Of a DNA stretch of 64,000 nt, positions 17,001 through 24,530 are shown piece after piece; within the stretch, counting starts at the first letter, position 1; each line of letters begins with the position of its first letter. Origin of the DNA: Verrucosispora sp. NA02020 (GTDB lineage Bacteria; Actinomycetota; Actinomycetes; Mycobacteriales; Micromonosporaceae); contig NZ_CP054923.1 of the NCBI RefSeq assembly GCF_013364215.1, positions 2,852,001 through 2,916,000 on the forward strand, given 5' to 3'. Position numbers and translations under genes: made by a program. Under the pieces are notes generated by a model. The model was not told where the DNA came from, ran no database searches, and was given only the letters and a program-made list of their open reading frames with translations.

Positions 17001-17184
17001 GGAGATCGCCGCCGTGCTGGTGGTCACCGAGAAGACGGTCGAGATGCACCTGTCCCACGTGTTCGTCAAACTCGGTGTCCGCAACCGGGTGCGGCTCGCT
17101 CGACGCCTGGATGCGATGGCGTCGAGCGGCCTGCCCTCCGCCGATGCGCTACCGGACCCGCCCCACCCCACGGGCGAGGACTGA
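14053..17184 (+). CDS. LAL-family (large ATP-binding LuxR) transcriptional regulator
   Basis: Predicted 1043-residue regulator. PLVGRDGELHRL leads into an AAA-type ATPase with Walker A GDPGIGKS (58-65) and Walker B LVVILDDLHRADDDT. A long TPR-like helical middle follows, and a C-terminal LuxR HTH (LAGMTRRERQVAELVREGLTNREIAAVL...KTVEMHLSHVFVKLGVRNRVRLARRL). LAL proteins are usual pathway-specific activators of actinobacterial secondary-metabolite clusters, and this gene sits at the edge of one. A Gly/Pro/Ser/Cys-rich stretch around residues 735-795 (bases ~16255-16425) breaks the helical pattern. Alternative starts are GTG 14056 and GTG 14077. It is convergent with acpS, 10 bases apart. Confidence 0.9.
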   Translation: MVGGEADGVSNASHGRTTIGRQPGRASDPLVGRDGELHRLDQAIGRLTDGAQLIEISGDPGIGKSHLLAELTHRCQRRSLPVLTGRVPPGGAVFPFGALIDALDDRLRTVRADAWGALPTHDARVLADIFPSFPYRTENGPAPPTVPHFRRLRAIRSMLEVLASTGPLVVILDDLHRADDDTIDALCYLVQSPPQAATLLAFGYRTRQAPPRLRGAAARTGTSLVRLPLTPLSPTAVRTLLADCVSDAESDELYRCSGGNPRYLWALLDGARASTHDLTPARGTAFPVTGTAPEPATAQPGRTYSAAETAIAAELDELSSQSRLAAAGAAVVGEVFDLPAVGVVAELVEETVRRTIDELAGADIVRHVPDTTRFRFRHPLVRHVVYHGSQPGWRLGAHARAAAALAGTPDEEVARAPHLALVATPDDATAPGTLRRAAAAVERDSPETAARWRQAALRLTSVAGSPPADRHLLLRQVATAYAAAGRPRHARDMLLAALRQPVATPPAERADLVIRCVRLCLSLGEPAPARDLLAEEVTPPDPSCRSSRVNLLLEQAFLELADGSAVAARAAAITALRLAQDDRPRTTEHIRVKAVLAAADGLTGAFVSAAATLTDVVPLLDATGDAELAAHPDAIYWIGWSEFALERYPDALRHLERVRASPTDRPARAARPGPDVVTLCDALLARTWILAITGRHTVAVGTAAMAADVAYRSGSPHLRQRAAILRRWVAAERAGNRPGPRGPGPADSAPGRSTRWCAGGCAAGTSGRPGDAIGGCTDLSCSPSAADSGGWSAMLTRLMLAELRLAGGDPRGCLDLLTTVPALTSLRGVDPGTRMVHQELVVRAAVAAGDVTAVTAAAVDEVAPATGTTRQHVPAEPLSGPTTATRPHGAVGLALLARAQLLVTEEPTAAAEMAAAAAAELAAAGLTPAANRARTLARPADRQGSRRGGASETRHRNGRAALAGMTRRERQVAELVREGLTNREIAAVLVVTEKTVEMHLSHVFVKLGVRNRVRLARRLDAMASSGLPSADALPDPPHPTGED

Positions 17185-17194
17185 GCCGCCCCGC

Positions 17195-17563
17195 TCACCA
17201 ACCGGCGGCCACCGCCGCCACCATGTCGTCGGAGTGCGTGATCGAGACGGTCAGGCCGGAGACACCCGCCTGCGCCGCCATCCGGGCGGCGGCCCCGGCC
17301 AGGGTGACCTGGGGTGCGCCACCGGGCGCCCGGGCCACCACGATCTCGGACGGTGCCACTCCTTCGAACAGGCCCGTCCCGAGCACCTTGAACACCGCTT
17401 CCTTGGCCGCGAACCGACCCGCGAGGAACTCGCGCCGCCGCCCGGGAGCCAACGTCGTGGCGTACTCGATCTCGGCGGCGGCGAAGGCGTACCGGGTGAA
17501 CCAGGCCCGGTCGCAGAGACGATCCAGCGCACCGAGCGGCAACAGGTCGATGCCGAGGCGCAT
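17195..17563 (-). CDS. acpS: holo-[acyl-carrier-protein] synthase (AcpS-type phosphopantetheinyl transferase)
   Basis: 122-residue enzyme that moves 4'-phosphopantetheine from CoA to an ACP serine. Diagnostic residues are Asp6 in GIDLLPL (Mg ligand), Glu55 in RFAAKEAVFKVLG (the W/F-xxKEAxxK motif) and the C-terminal SITHSDDMVAAVAA. Length is normal for AcpS. ATG 17563 overlaps the upstream acyl-CoA dehydrogenase stop (ATGA), so it is the last gene of the leftward biosynthetic operon. Its placement implies a dedicated activator of the ACP at 20353-20610, although it may also serve other carrier proteins. Confidence 0.93.
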   Translation of the reverse strand: MRLGIDLLPLGALDRLCDRAWFTRYAFAAAEIEYATTLAPGRRREFLAGRFAAKEAVFKVLGTGLFEGVAPSEIVVARAPGGAPQVTLAGAAARMAAQAGVSGLTVSITHSDDMVAAVAAGW

Positions 17564-18780
17564 CAGCGCACACCCTCCGGCCCGACGGCACCGGCGCCGC
17601 TCCCCTTCAGCAGTCCCTGGAAGACCGACAACAGGTGTACGTTGCCGGCGCCCTCCATGAACTCGAAGGCACGCACATCCCGATAGACCTTCTCCAGCCA
17701 GGGATCGTCGAGCAACGACGCCGGTCCCAGCAGTTCGGCGGCGAGCACCGTGGCGTCCTCGGCGACCCGGGCGGCCCCGGCCTTCGCCGCGGCGATGCGA
17801 TGGGGATCGATCAGGCCACCGTCGATGTCGGCGGCGATCCGGTGGATGAGTCGACGGATCGCCGCGATCCGGTCCTCGACGGCCGCCAACCGGTCCCCAC
17901 CGGCCCCACCGTCGCGTACCCCCTGCCCGCGTACGTGGTCGCAGACCGCCTGGGCGCAGCCCACCGCCATCGCGGCGATCCCGGGACGGGCGCGGTAGAA
18001 CACCTGTCGGGCCCCGTGCAGGCCACGCTGGGTGGGCCGCCGATGCTGACCCAGCAGGTTGCGGTCGGGAATCCGGACGTCCTCGAAACGCATCCGACTG
18101 ATCCGGGCACCACGCAGGCCGACCGACGGCAGAAGCTCGGCGCTGAAACCGGGGGACGAGGCCTCCACCAGCGCCGCCTCGATGCCCCACGGACCGGGCG
18201 CGCGCCGGCAGAACACCAGCCCCACCTGGCCCCGTGCGCCGTTGCCCACGTAGGTCTTCTCCCCGTTGAGCACCCAGCCGTCGCCGTCCGTCGCCGGCCG
18301 CAGCGTCGTCGTCAACTCGGTGGCGGCCGAACCCTTGGCCGGCTCGGTGACCGCGAAGAAGGTGTGGTCCGGCCGTGCGGCGAACCGACGGAACCAGCGG
18401 TCGGTCTGTTCCTCGTCGGCGAGCGCGTGGATGGCGTCGCTGGACAGCGCCGGTCCGGGACCGGCGAGCAGCACGTTCGGGTCGGCGTAGGAGAACCGTT
18501 CCCAGACGACGGCCTGCGCCAGCGACGTACCGCACACCGCCGCGACCTGCGGCGGCACGTCCAGTGCGGGCCAGTACCGGCGGGGAATGGAGAAGAACCG
18601 GTAGAGCAGGACACCGGGCAGATCGAGGTGGTCGTCGATGGCGTCCGGATCCTGGTCGAGCAGTTCGCCGAGCTTGCGGAACTCGCCCGACACCGACCAG
18701 CAGTGGCGGTCGAGCGCCCGCATCCGGTCGTCGCGCAGATCCGATCCGACCAGCGGGCCGCCGCGGTTCACCTCAGCCAT
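17563..18780 (-). CDS. acyl-CoA/acyl-ACP dehydrogenase (flavoprotein)
   Basis: Predicted 405-residue dehydrogenase. FAD/substrate motifs are FFAVTEPAKGSAATELTT and WVLNGEKTYVGNGARG in the middle beta domain. The catalytic base is Glu376 in FEFMEGAGNVH, matching the YEGT position of the family. Family members remove hydrogens across the alpha-beta bond of a thioester. ATG 18780 gives normal length. The next gene upstream ends inside this start and encodes a protein resembling only the C-terminal helical domain, so a mixed-subunit enzyme is likely. Context suggests an ACP-bound amino-acyl substrate rather than ordinary fatty acyl-CoA (inference). Confidence 0.88.
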   Translation of the reverse strand: MAEVNRGGPLVGSDLRDDRMRALDRHCWSVSGEFRKLGELLDQDPDAIDDHLDLPGVLLYRFFSIPRRYWPALDVPPQVAAVCGTSLAQAVVWERFSYADPNVLLAGPGPALSSDAIHALADEEQTDRWFRRFAARPDHTFFAVTEPAKGSAATELTTTLRPATDGDGWVLNGEKTYVGNGARGQVGLVFCRRAPGPWGIEAALVEASSPGFSAELLPSVGLRGARISRMRFEDVRIPDRNLLGQHRRPTQRGLHGARQVFYRARPGIAAMAVGCAQAVCDHVRGQGVRDGGAGGDRLAAVEDRIAAIRRLIHRIAADIDGGLIDPHRIAAAKAGAARVAEDATVLAAELLGPASLLDDPWLEKVYRDVRAFEFMEGAGNVHLLSVFQGLLKGSGAGAVGPEGVR

Positions 18781-19471
18781 CGCCCTGTCTCCTTCCCGAG
18801 TGCAGGTAGACGTTGCCGGCGACCTCGGCCAGATGCAGGTCCCCGGCCGGTCCGTCGACGAGGAAGCCACTGGCGCCGAGCAGCCGAAGCAGGTCGCGAC
18901 CGACGCCGACCAGACGGCGGTGGGTACGCCACCGGGCCGCCACGTCCTGGTCCCGACGCGCCGGCGGCGTCGCGTCCACCTCGGCGAGCCGGATCGCCAC
19001 CTCGGCGAGTTGGGCCTGCACGAGTTGTCTGGCCAGCAGGGTGGTGCCGGCGGAGGTGCGGGCACCCAGATGACGCAGGGTGTGCCGGAGCACCTCGTGC
19101 AGCAGCCGTCGGTGCAGGTCGAGAAGGCCGGTGGCGAACGCCTCGGCGACCGCCTGCGGCACCGGGACGATCGTCGTCGACCGCCCGTCGCCGACGGGGT
19201 CGGGGACCGTGGGGTGCGCCGACGGTGTGGCAGCACCGGAAGCGGCGCGGGACACCACGACACCGAACCGGGCCAGTGCACCGGGCGCAGCGGCGGGTAG
19301 CGCCGCCGGGGAGGCCACCACGTGCCCGGTGGGGGAGGGCACCGGGCCGGTCGGGGAGAGCCGGTGGTGCAACTCGTCCAGCGCGTCGGCGTACCACCGT
19401 GCGGGGGCAGGGGGCAGCGTGGTGTCCGGCACCACGGACCCGACATCGGCGGGTGCCCGGGGCGGTGTCAT
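18773..19471 (-). CDS. C-terminal-domain-only acyl-CoA dehydrogenase-like protein
   Basis: 232 residues. After a Pro/Ala-rich N-terminus (~1-90) comes a helical bundle (LLDLHRRLLHEVLRHTLRHLG...LVQAQLAEVAIRLAEVD). It ends in GASGFLVDGPAGDLHLAEVAGNVYLHSG, which aligns with the C-terminal end FEFMEGAGNVHLLS of its neighbour, including the Glu and the AGNV turn. The N-terminal and FAD-contacting beta domains of the family are missing. Start and stop overlap both neighbours (ATGA at 19468-19471; 8 bases at 18773-18780), so the two dehydrogenase genes are translationally coupled. Likely role: partner subunit in a heteromeric dehydrogenase. Independent catalysis seems unlikely. Confidence 0.65.
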   Translation of the reverse strand: MTPPRAPADVGSVVPDTTLPPAPARWYADALDELHHRLSPTGPVPSPTGHVVASPAALPAAAPGALARFGVVVSRAASGAATPSAHPTVPDPVGDGRSTTIVPVPQAVAEAFATGLLDLHRRLLHEVLRHTLRHLGARTSAGTTLLARQLVQAQLAEVAIRLAEVDATPPARRDQDVAARWRTHRRLVGVGRDLLRLLGASGFLVDGPAGDLHLAEVAGNVYLHSGRRQGDG

Positions 19472-20340
19472 GGTGCCTGCTCTCGGGTCGATGCGGAAAC
19501 GGATACGGCGGTCGCGTACTCCGGCGCGGTGCTCGCTCGTCGGCGCAGCAGACCGGCCTGGCTACGCCCGGTACGCGGGTCGGTGTCGCAGAGCACGAGC
19601 GTGCGGTACTCGTCGGCCCAGGCGCGATGCGACCGGGCCAACTCCCGCCAGACGCCGGTGCAGTAACTGCCGGCGTCGACCCGGTGGACCGGCAGCCCGA
19701 GGGCGGCCAGTGTGCCCGCGTCGACCCACGGGCCCGCCACCACCAGCGTCGAGTCCACGCCCGACCCGGTGGTCATCGCCCCGATCAGGCGTCCCAGCCC
19801 GGACGTGCTCGACACCGGCGCGGTACCCACGAACTCCCATCCGCCACCACCGCCGAAGACGAGCAGGGCACCGGAGTTGGTCAGCTCGTGGTCCGTCACG
19901 AAGGGATCGTGGTACGGCAGGCTGTTCTGCTCGCAGACGAAGAGCGCGAGGCTGGCGCACCGCCCCGACCGGGCGTACGCGTCCGCCACCTTCAACGCCG
20001 TGTACGGGGCACGTAACCCCTGCTCGGAAATGGCGAAGCTGTGGCTGCGATCGCCGAGCAGGTGGTTCACGTACGGGGTCACGTGCTTGAGCGACGACGG
20101 ATCCGGGATGCCGTAGGCGAAGATCAACAGGTCGGGGCTGTCGATCGGCAGCTCCCGCAGCAGGTCCTCGGCCAACTCGGTGAACCCGACGTTGGCCGCC
20201 TGCGCCAACCGCCCCGGATCCGGCCGTACCCCGAACGGGCGCAGGATGTCCCGCTGGATGGCGTCACGGTCGTCGTCGGTGGCCGGCGGCAGCCGGTCGC
20301 GGCGCACCAACGCGGTGGCCGAGGTCAGGGACAGCGGCAT
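19468..20340 (-). CDS. thiolase-fold (KAS III-like) protein lacking the catalytic cysteine
   Basis: Predicted 290 residues. The first thiolase half is readable: DSPDLLIFAYGIPDP corresponds to the strand and loop before the active site, and SFAISEQGLRAPYTALKVADAY occupies the place of the FabH-type motif SxxCxGxxxAL. Gly108 stands where the nucleophilic Cys should be. The second half (SYCTGVWRELARSHRAW) has no clear His or Asn motif and is shorter than in active KAS III (~330). It probably acts as a non-catalytic partner of the KAS III at 23349-24530, as PqsB does for PqsC. ATG 20340 is preferred (GGGAG six bases upstream); GTG 20352 is possible. Confidence 0.65.
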   Translation of the reverse strand: MPLSLTSATALVRRDRLPPATDDDRDAIQRDILRPFGVRPDPGRLAQAANVGFTELAEDLLRELPIDSPDLLIFAYGIPDPSSLKHVTPYVNHLLGDRSHSFAISEQGLRAPYTALKVADAYARSGRCASLALFVCEQNSLPYHDPFVTDHELTNSGALLVFGGGGGWEFVGTAPVSSTSGLGRLIGAMTTGSGVDSTLVVAGPWVDAGTLAALGLPVHRVDAGSYCTGVWRELARSHRAWADEYRTLVLCDTDPRTGRSQAGLLRRRASTAPEYATAVSVSASTREQAP

Positions 20341-20352
20341 GCTCACTCCCAC

Positions 20353-20610
20353 TCAGGCGTGATCGTCCAGGTTCGCGACCACGTAGTCGGCCACCGTGCC
20401 GATGGTCTTGAAGTCGGCGATCTCCAGCCGCTCCGGGTCGACGTCGATGCCGACGCCGTCCTCCAACGCCATCAGCAGTTCGAGCACGGAGGTCGAGTCG
20501 ACGTGCAGGTCCTCGAAGAGCCTCGTCTCCTCGGGCAGCCCGGAGATCGGGCGTTGCAGCACGTCACTGAGAGACTGCTCGATCTGCGAGACGACCTTGC
20601 TGCGGTCCAT
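20353..20610 (-). CDS. acyl carrier protein
   Basis: 85-residue acidic free-standing carrier protein. Helix 2 begins LHVDSTSVLELLMALEDGVGIDVD; the Ser of DST is the expected phosphopantetheine site (DSx, with Thr in place of the common Leu). The remaining helices (FKTIGTVADYVVANL) are normal. An AAAGGA Shine-Dalgarno lies six bases before ATG 20610. It lies between the decarboxylase and the thiolase-fold gene, with acpS in the same operon. It is the likely carrier on which an amino acid is loaded by the ATP-grasp enzyme, decarboxylated and modified, as BtrI does in butirosin biosynthesis. Confidence 0.92.
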   Translation of the reverse strand: MDRSKVVSQIEQSLSDVLQRPISGLPEETRLFEDLHVDSTSVLELLMALEDGVGIDVDPERLEIADFKTIGTVADYVVANLDDHA

Positions 20611-20658
20611 GACGGGTCCTTTCGGGTAGGCCGACCGGGGATGGCGGCAACGGGCGGA

Positions 20659-21957
20659 TCAGGAGGCGGGGAAGGACACCAGACGCTGCGATCGCAGCAG
20701 ATCGTCGACGGTGTCGCGGCTACGCACCAGGTGACCGACCCCGTCCACCACGAGCACCTCGGCCGGGTGCCCGTGACTGAGGAACAGCACCGGTGAGGCG
20801 CTGGGACCGTACGCGCCGGAGCGGCTGACCCCGAGCAGGTCACCGGGGCGTACCTCGGGCAGCCGGACCCGCTTGGCGATCACGTCGTTGGGGGTGCAGA
20901 GCGGCCCGGTGACGGTGTACACCTCGCTCGCGGAGGTGTCCGGCCGGGTCAACGACCGCACGGGGAAGTTCCGTTTGACGAAGCTGCCGAGGCCGACCGC
21001 CGCCATGTGGTGGTTGGTGCCGCCGTCGGCGACCACGAACCACTCACCACGGGACTGCTTGACGTAGCGGGCCCGCAGTACGTACGTCCCGGACCAGCCG
21101 ACCAGGTAACGCCCGAGTTCGGTGATGATCCGGGTGTCCGGGTACCGCGCCAGGAACTCGTCCACCGCCCGGTTCACCCCCTCGGCGGCGGCGGTCGCGT
21201 CGAGGTCGCTCTCGTTGTCGAAGTACGGAACGCCCCAGCCGCCGCCGATGTCCACCGTCTCCAGCGGTACGCCGAGTTCCCCGGCGAGGGACTCGGCCAC
21301 GCCCAGGACGCCCCGGGTGTTGTGCACGACGGTCTCCACGTCCAGGATCCGGGTTCCCAGATAGGCGTGTACCCCGATGACGCGTACCCGGTTCAGCGCG
21401 GTCACGGCGGCCTTCGCACCCCGCAGGATCTCCTCGTCGATGCCGAACTGGCGGGGCTTGCCGCCCATCGCCAGCCGCGAGCCGTGCGTCTCGAACTCCG
21501 GGTTGACCCGCAGGATCACCCGCGTCCCGGCGGCCTCCGGCAGGGCATCCAGCGCGGCCAGTTCGGCGAGGGACTCCACGACCACCGCGTGTGTCCCGCC
21601 CTCGGCGCAGCAGGCCCGCAACTCGTCGTCGGACTTGCCCGGTCCGAGGAAGATGAGGTCGTCCGCGCCGACCCCGGCCCGCCGGGCGGTGGTCAACTCG
21701 GCCAGGGAGGAGACCTCCAGCCCCGCGCCGAGCGACCGCAACAGGGCACACAGGCTGATGTTGGGGTTGGCCTTCATGGAGTAGAAGATGTCGATGCGCG
21801 GATCCAGGTCGGCACGCAGCCGCTCGAAGCGGCGCCGCAGGTGATCACCGTCGTAGACGTAGAGCGGTGTGCCGTACCGCTGCGCCAACTCGGCGATCAG
21901 GGCGGGATCGGTGACGATCTCGCCGGTGGCGTCGGCCGGTTCTGCTCCGTTGCTCAC
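20659..21957 (-). CDS. PLP-dependent decarboxylase, alanine-racemase fold (LysA/BtrK type)
   Basis: 432 residues. The N-terminal barrel carries the PLP Lys62 in FYSMKANPN, phosphate-binding VDIGGGWGVPY, and FGIDEEILRG. The C-terminal beta domain has VADGGTNHHMA, the catalytic-Cys motif TGPLCTPNDV and the closing SRSGAYGPSASP. This is the fold-type III family of diaminopimelate, ornithine and carboxynorspermidine decarboxylases. The GTNHHMA segment and the gene order with an ATP-grasp ligase and ACP point to the BtrK branch, which decarboxylates gamma-glutamyl-ACP to GABA-ACP. That substrate assignment is inference. GTG 21957 overlaps the ATP-grasp stop by four bases. Confidence 0.85.
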   Translation of the reverse strand: MSNGAEPADATGEIVTDPALIAELAQRYGTPLYVYDGDHLRRRFERLRADLDPRIDIFYSMKANPNISLCALLRSLGAGLEVSSLAELTTARRAGVGADDLIFLGPGKSDDELRACCAEGGTHAVVVESLAELAALDALPEAAGTRVILRVNPEFETHGSRLAMGGKPRQFGIDEEILRGAKAAVTALNRVRVIGVHAYLGTRILDVETVVHNTRGVLGVAESLAGELGVPLETVDIGGGWGVPYFDNESDLDATAAAEGVNRAVDEFLARYPDTRIITELGRYLVGWSGTYVLRARYVKQSRGEWFVVADGGTNHHMAAVGLGSFVKRNFPVRSLTRPDTSASEVYTVTGPLCTPNDVIAKRVRLPEVRPGDLLGVSRSGAYGPSASPVLFLSHGHPAEVLVVDGVGHLVRSRDTVDDLLRSQRLVSFPAS

Positions 21958-23339
21958 GGGGAGACCTCCTGGCTGGGGCGGGTGGCGGTGAGTCGGGTGG
22001 CGAGCGCCCCGCGCAGGGCATCGTCCAGGGCCCTCAGACGATCGGCGTCCGTGGTGACGAGCAGGGCGTACAACCGGCCGTGGAACGGTGGCGGCCGGTC
22101 GGCGTCGGCGTTGACGGTGCCGAAGCAGGTGACGACGACCCGGTCGGGACCGGCCGGGTCGACCAGCGTGGCGAGCGTCCGGTCGACGTCGGCGAACGAC
22201 ACCGGCGCGGTGAGCGTCAGCGGGTACTGCCGGGCCAGCGCGACCTGCCCGGGTGCCTGGCACAGCTCGGCCAGGCTGCCCTGGTAGGTCGACATGTTGA
22301 GCCGGGCGTTGATCTCCAGCACCGGGTACACCACGCCGTCGAGGTCGACGATGGCGTCCACCCCGACCACTCCGGTGTAACCGTCGTCGCGGAGCCGGGC
22401 ACCGACCAGCCGGGCGGCGCGGTCGATCTCGGCATGCTGGGCGTCGGTCAGCGTGGCGGGCATGATGTGTCCCTGGTGGACGCCACCGTCGGTGAGCGCC
22501 TGCTTGACGAAGTCGAGCCGGATCCCGCCGTCCCGGGCCACGGTCACCTGGTAGTTGAGGTCGTACCGTTTCGGCAACCATTCCTCGACCACGACGTGCA
22601 GCCGGTCGTCTCCGCTGTGTTCGGCCCGCCGGCGCACCATCCGCAGGATCCGGTCCGCCTTGCGGGGCGAGTCCAGGACCAGCAGTCCCTTGCCGGACAC
22701 CCCGTAGGAGTCCTTCACGACGATCCGCCGGCCCGCCGCGAGGGCGGGACGGTACCGCTCCAGGACCGTGGCCAGCTCGTCGCAGGTCTCGCACTCGTCG
22801 CCCGGCACGACGCGCAGCCCGGCGGCGGCGGTCAGCCGGCGCCCGTAGATCTTGCCGTTGACCCGTTCGAAGGTCGCCGCGTCCGGCACCGCCAGCGGCA
22901 CACCGCAGCTCTCGGCCAGCTTCTGTTCCAGGTCCGTGGTGGCCATCGGAAGCAGCCGCGCGCCGGCGGCACCGAGCGCCGCGAGCCGGGCCAGCAGCAC
23001 CGGCGAGTCGAGAACGTCCTCAGTGGTGGAACGGTCGGCGGAGACGTTCTCCGGCACGACGATCTCGGGCACCGGCAGACCGGTCCGGTCCAGGTAGGCG
23101 CGGTACTGCGGATCCAGCGGGTACTTGCAGACGAGCACGTCGTCGGCGCCGGCGAGCAGGACGCCCAGTTCCTCCATCCGCCGCACCACGTTCGTGCCGG
23201 TGGCGAATCCCGGGTTCGGCAGCCCGACGTGCTGGCGGGCCCAGCGGTGCTCGGCCTCGAAGTTGCAGATCAGGATCAGCCGGCCGGCGGGATCGCCGAG
23301 CAGGCGCTGTTTCAGCGAGCGAAGGTAGCCCGTGTCCAC
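21954..23339 (-). CDS. ATP-grasp ligase, probable amino acid:ACP ligase (BtrJ-like)
   Basis: 461 residues starting at GTG 23339. A pre-ATP-grasp domain (LILICNFEAEHRWARQ, FATGTNVVRRM) leads into the ATP-grasp fold: RIVVKDSYGVSGKGLLVLD for the nucleotide-binding lysine and loop, VVVEEWLPKRYDLNYQV for the adenine-contacting acid, and VYPVLEINARLNMSTYQG with the Mg-binding Glu-Asn pair. Such enzymes join a carboxylate to an amine or thiol through an acyl phosphate. Next to an ACP and a BtrK-type decarboxylase the likely reaction is loading of glutamate, or another amino acid, onto the ACP thiol. ADP-forming peptide ligation is the alternative, since BtrJ does both. Confidence 0.82.
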   Translation of the reverse strand: MDTGYLRSLKQRLLGDPAGRLILICNFEAEHRWARQHVGLPNPGFATGTNVVRRMEELGVLLAGADDVLVCKYPLDPQYRAYLDRTGLPVPEIVVPENVSADRSTTEDVLDSPVLLARLAALGAAGARLLPMATTDLEQKLAESCGVPLAVPDAATFERVNGKIYGRRLTAAAGLRVVPGDECETCDELATVLERYRPALAAGRRIVVKDSYGVSGKGLLVLDSPRKADRILRMVRRRAEHSGDDRLHVVVEEWLPKRYDLNYQVTVARDGGIRLDFVKQALTDGGVHQGHIMPATLTDAQHAEIDRAARLVGARLRDDGYTGVVGVDAIVDLDGVVYPVLEINARLNMSTYQGSLAELCQAPGQVALARQYPLTLTAPVSFADVDRTLATLVDPAGPDRVVVTCFGTVNADADRPPPFHGRLYALLVTTDADRLRALDDALRGALATRLTATRPSQEVSP

Positions 23340-23348
23340 GTCGTCCTC

Positions 23349-24530
23349 TCAGTACTCGATGACCATGGCGGCGTAGCTGGAGCCGATCCCGACCGAGGTG
23401 AGCAGGTACGACTCGCCCTCGCGGAGCAGGCCGCGCTCGCGCATCGAGACCAGGTTCAGGAAGGGGTCGGAGCAGTTGCAGTGGCCGTAGCGGGGGATGT
23501 TGTCCAGGAACACCCGCCGCCGGTCCAGGCCCACCTGGGCGCAGAGTCGCAGCCAGAGCGAGGCGTTGACGTTGTGCGGGATCACCATGGCGATGTCCGA
23601 CAGCTCCTTTCCGGCCTGCGCGAGCGCGTCCGACATCGCGGTCCAGAGGTGGGTGTTGTAGGTGTCGCCGAAACGACGGAGCTGCTCGGCGGACATCCGG
23701 AACCCGTCGGCGAACTCGCCCTCGGTGCGGGCCGCGTAGGAGAGCACCCGGCTGCCCGCGCCGTCGGGTGACCGGCCGGGACCGGCGGCGAGCCCACCGG
23801 AGCGGTACCCGTCCGGCGTGTCCAGGCCGACCAGCAGGGCCGTCGACGCCTCGCCGGTGATCGATACGTGCAGGACGTACCGCAGCACACTGTTGAACGC
23901 CTTCTCGCCGGTGACCACGAGGGCCTTGGCCATCGGATCGCCGTCGGCACGCAGCAGCTCACCGGCGATGTCGACGGCGGCGAGTCCACTGGCACAGAAC
24001 TGCTGGGTCACCGCGAACGCGTCGGTTCCGGACAGGCCGAGCCGTTTCCGGAGCTCGTCGGCGGCGAGGACGTGCGACGGAGCGGGATCGGGCAGGGTGT
24101 GCGCGTAGAGCAGGTAACGGACGACGGTGGGATCGGGCAGCTCGCGCAGCGCCGCGCCGGCTGCCGGTACGAGCAGGTCGAACAGGTCACCGTCGGGGTC
24201 CGCCCGGACCTCCGCCATGCCTCGGATCCGACGTAGCACCTTCGTCTGGTAGCGGTTGAGCCCGCAGGCCGCCCCGATCTCCTCGACCGTCCACGACCGG
24301 GCGGGCGTGAACGCCTCGACCCGGTGCAGGACGGTGGCCGCCCGCACGAGGTCGGACGGCGGTGCGATCGCGCCACGCCGGCCCTCGTCCCGCGCCCGAT
24401 CGACGGTGTCGCCCCGCAGGACCGTCGCCTGCGGGGTCGGGGGCACCCCAGGTGCCCCGACGGCACGTGTCGTGACGGGACCCGACCGGACCAGGTCCGG
24501 CCGGTGCGTACGGGAGAAGGTGTCGGCCAC
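23349..24530 (-). CDS. KAS III-like condensing enzyme with a Cys/His active site and Asn replaced by His
   Basis: Predicted 393 residues from GTG 24530, which has an excellent GGAGG five bases upstream (24536-24540). Nucleophile Cys179 is in FAVTQQFCASGLAAVD and His319 in MVIPHNVNASLW. The third residue, Asn in YGNTSxAS of FabH, is replaced: the motif reads IPRYGHCNCSDPF, with His350 at that position. The first ~60 residues are a Pro/Arg-rich extension absent from FabH. Loss of the Asn usually weakens malonyl decarboxylation, as in PqsC, so the enzyme may acylate a non-malonyl nucleophile. First gene of the leftward biosynthetic operon; the ATP-grasp gene starts nine bases on. Confidence 0.82.
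   Translation of the reverse strand: MADTFSRTHRPDLVRSGPVTTRAVGAPGVPPTPQATVLRGDTVDRARDEGRRGAIAPPSDLVRAATVLHRVEAFTPARSWTVEEIGAACGLNRYQTKVLRRIRGMAEVRADPDGDLFDLLVPAAGAALRELPDPTVVRYLLYAHTLPDPAPSHVLAADELRKRLGLSGTDAFAVTQQFCASGLAAVDIAGELLRADGDPMAKALVVTGEKAFNSVLRYVLHVSITGEASTALLVGLDTPDGYRSGGLAAGPGRSPDGAGSRVLSYAARTEGEFADGFRMSAEQLRRFGDTYNTHLWTAMSDALAQAGKELSDIAMVIPHNVNASLWLRLCAQVGLDRRRVFLDNIPRYGHCNCSDPFLNLVSMRERGLLREGESYLLTSVGIGSSYAAMVIEY

Noticed and set aside
18781..19446. Possible fusion of the acyl-CoA dehydrogenase with an extra N-terminal domain
   Set aside because: The extension overlaps the separate 232-residue gene in another frame and is low-complexity; the dehydrogenase has normal length from ATG 18780.
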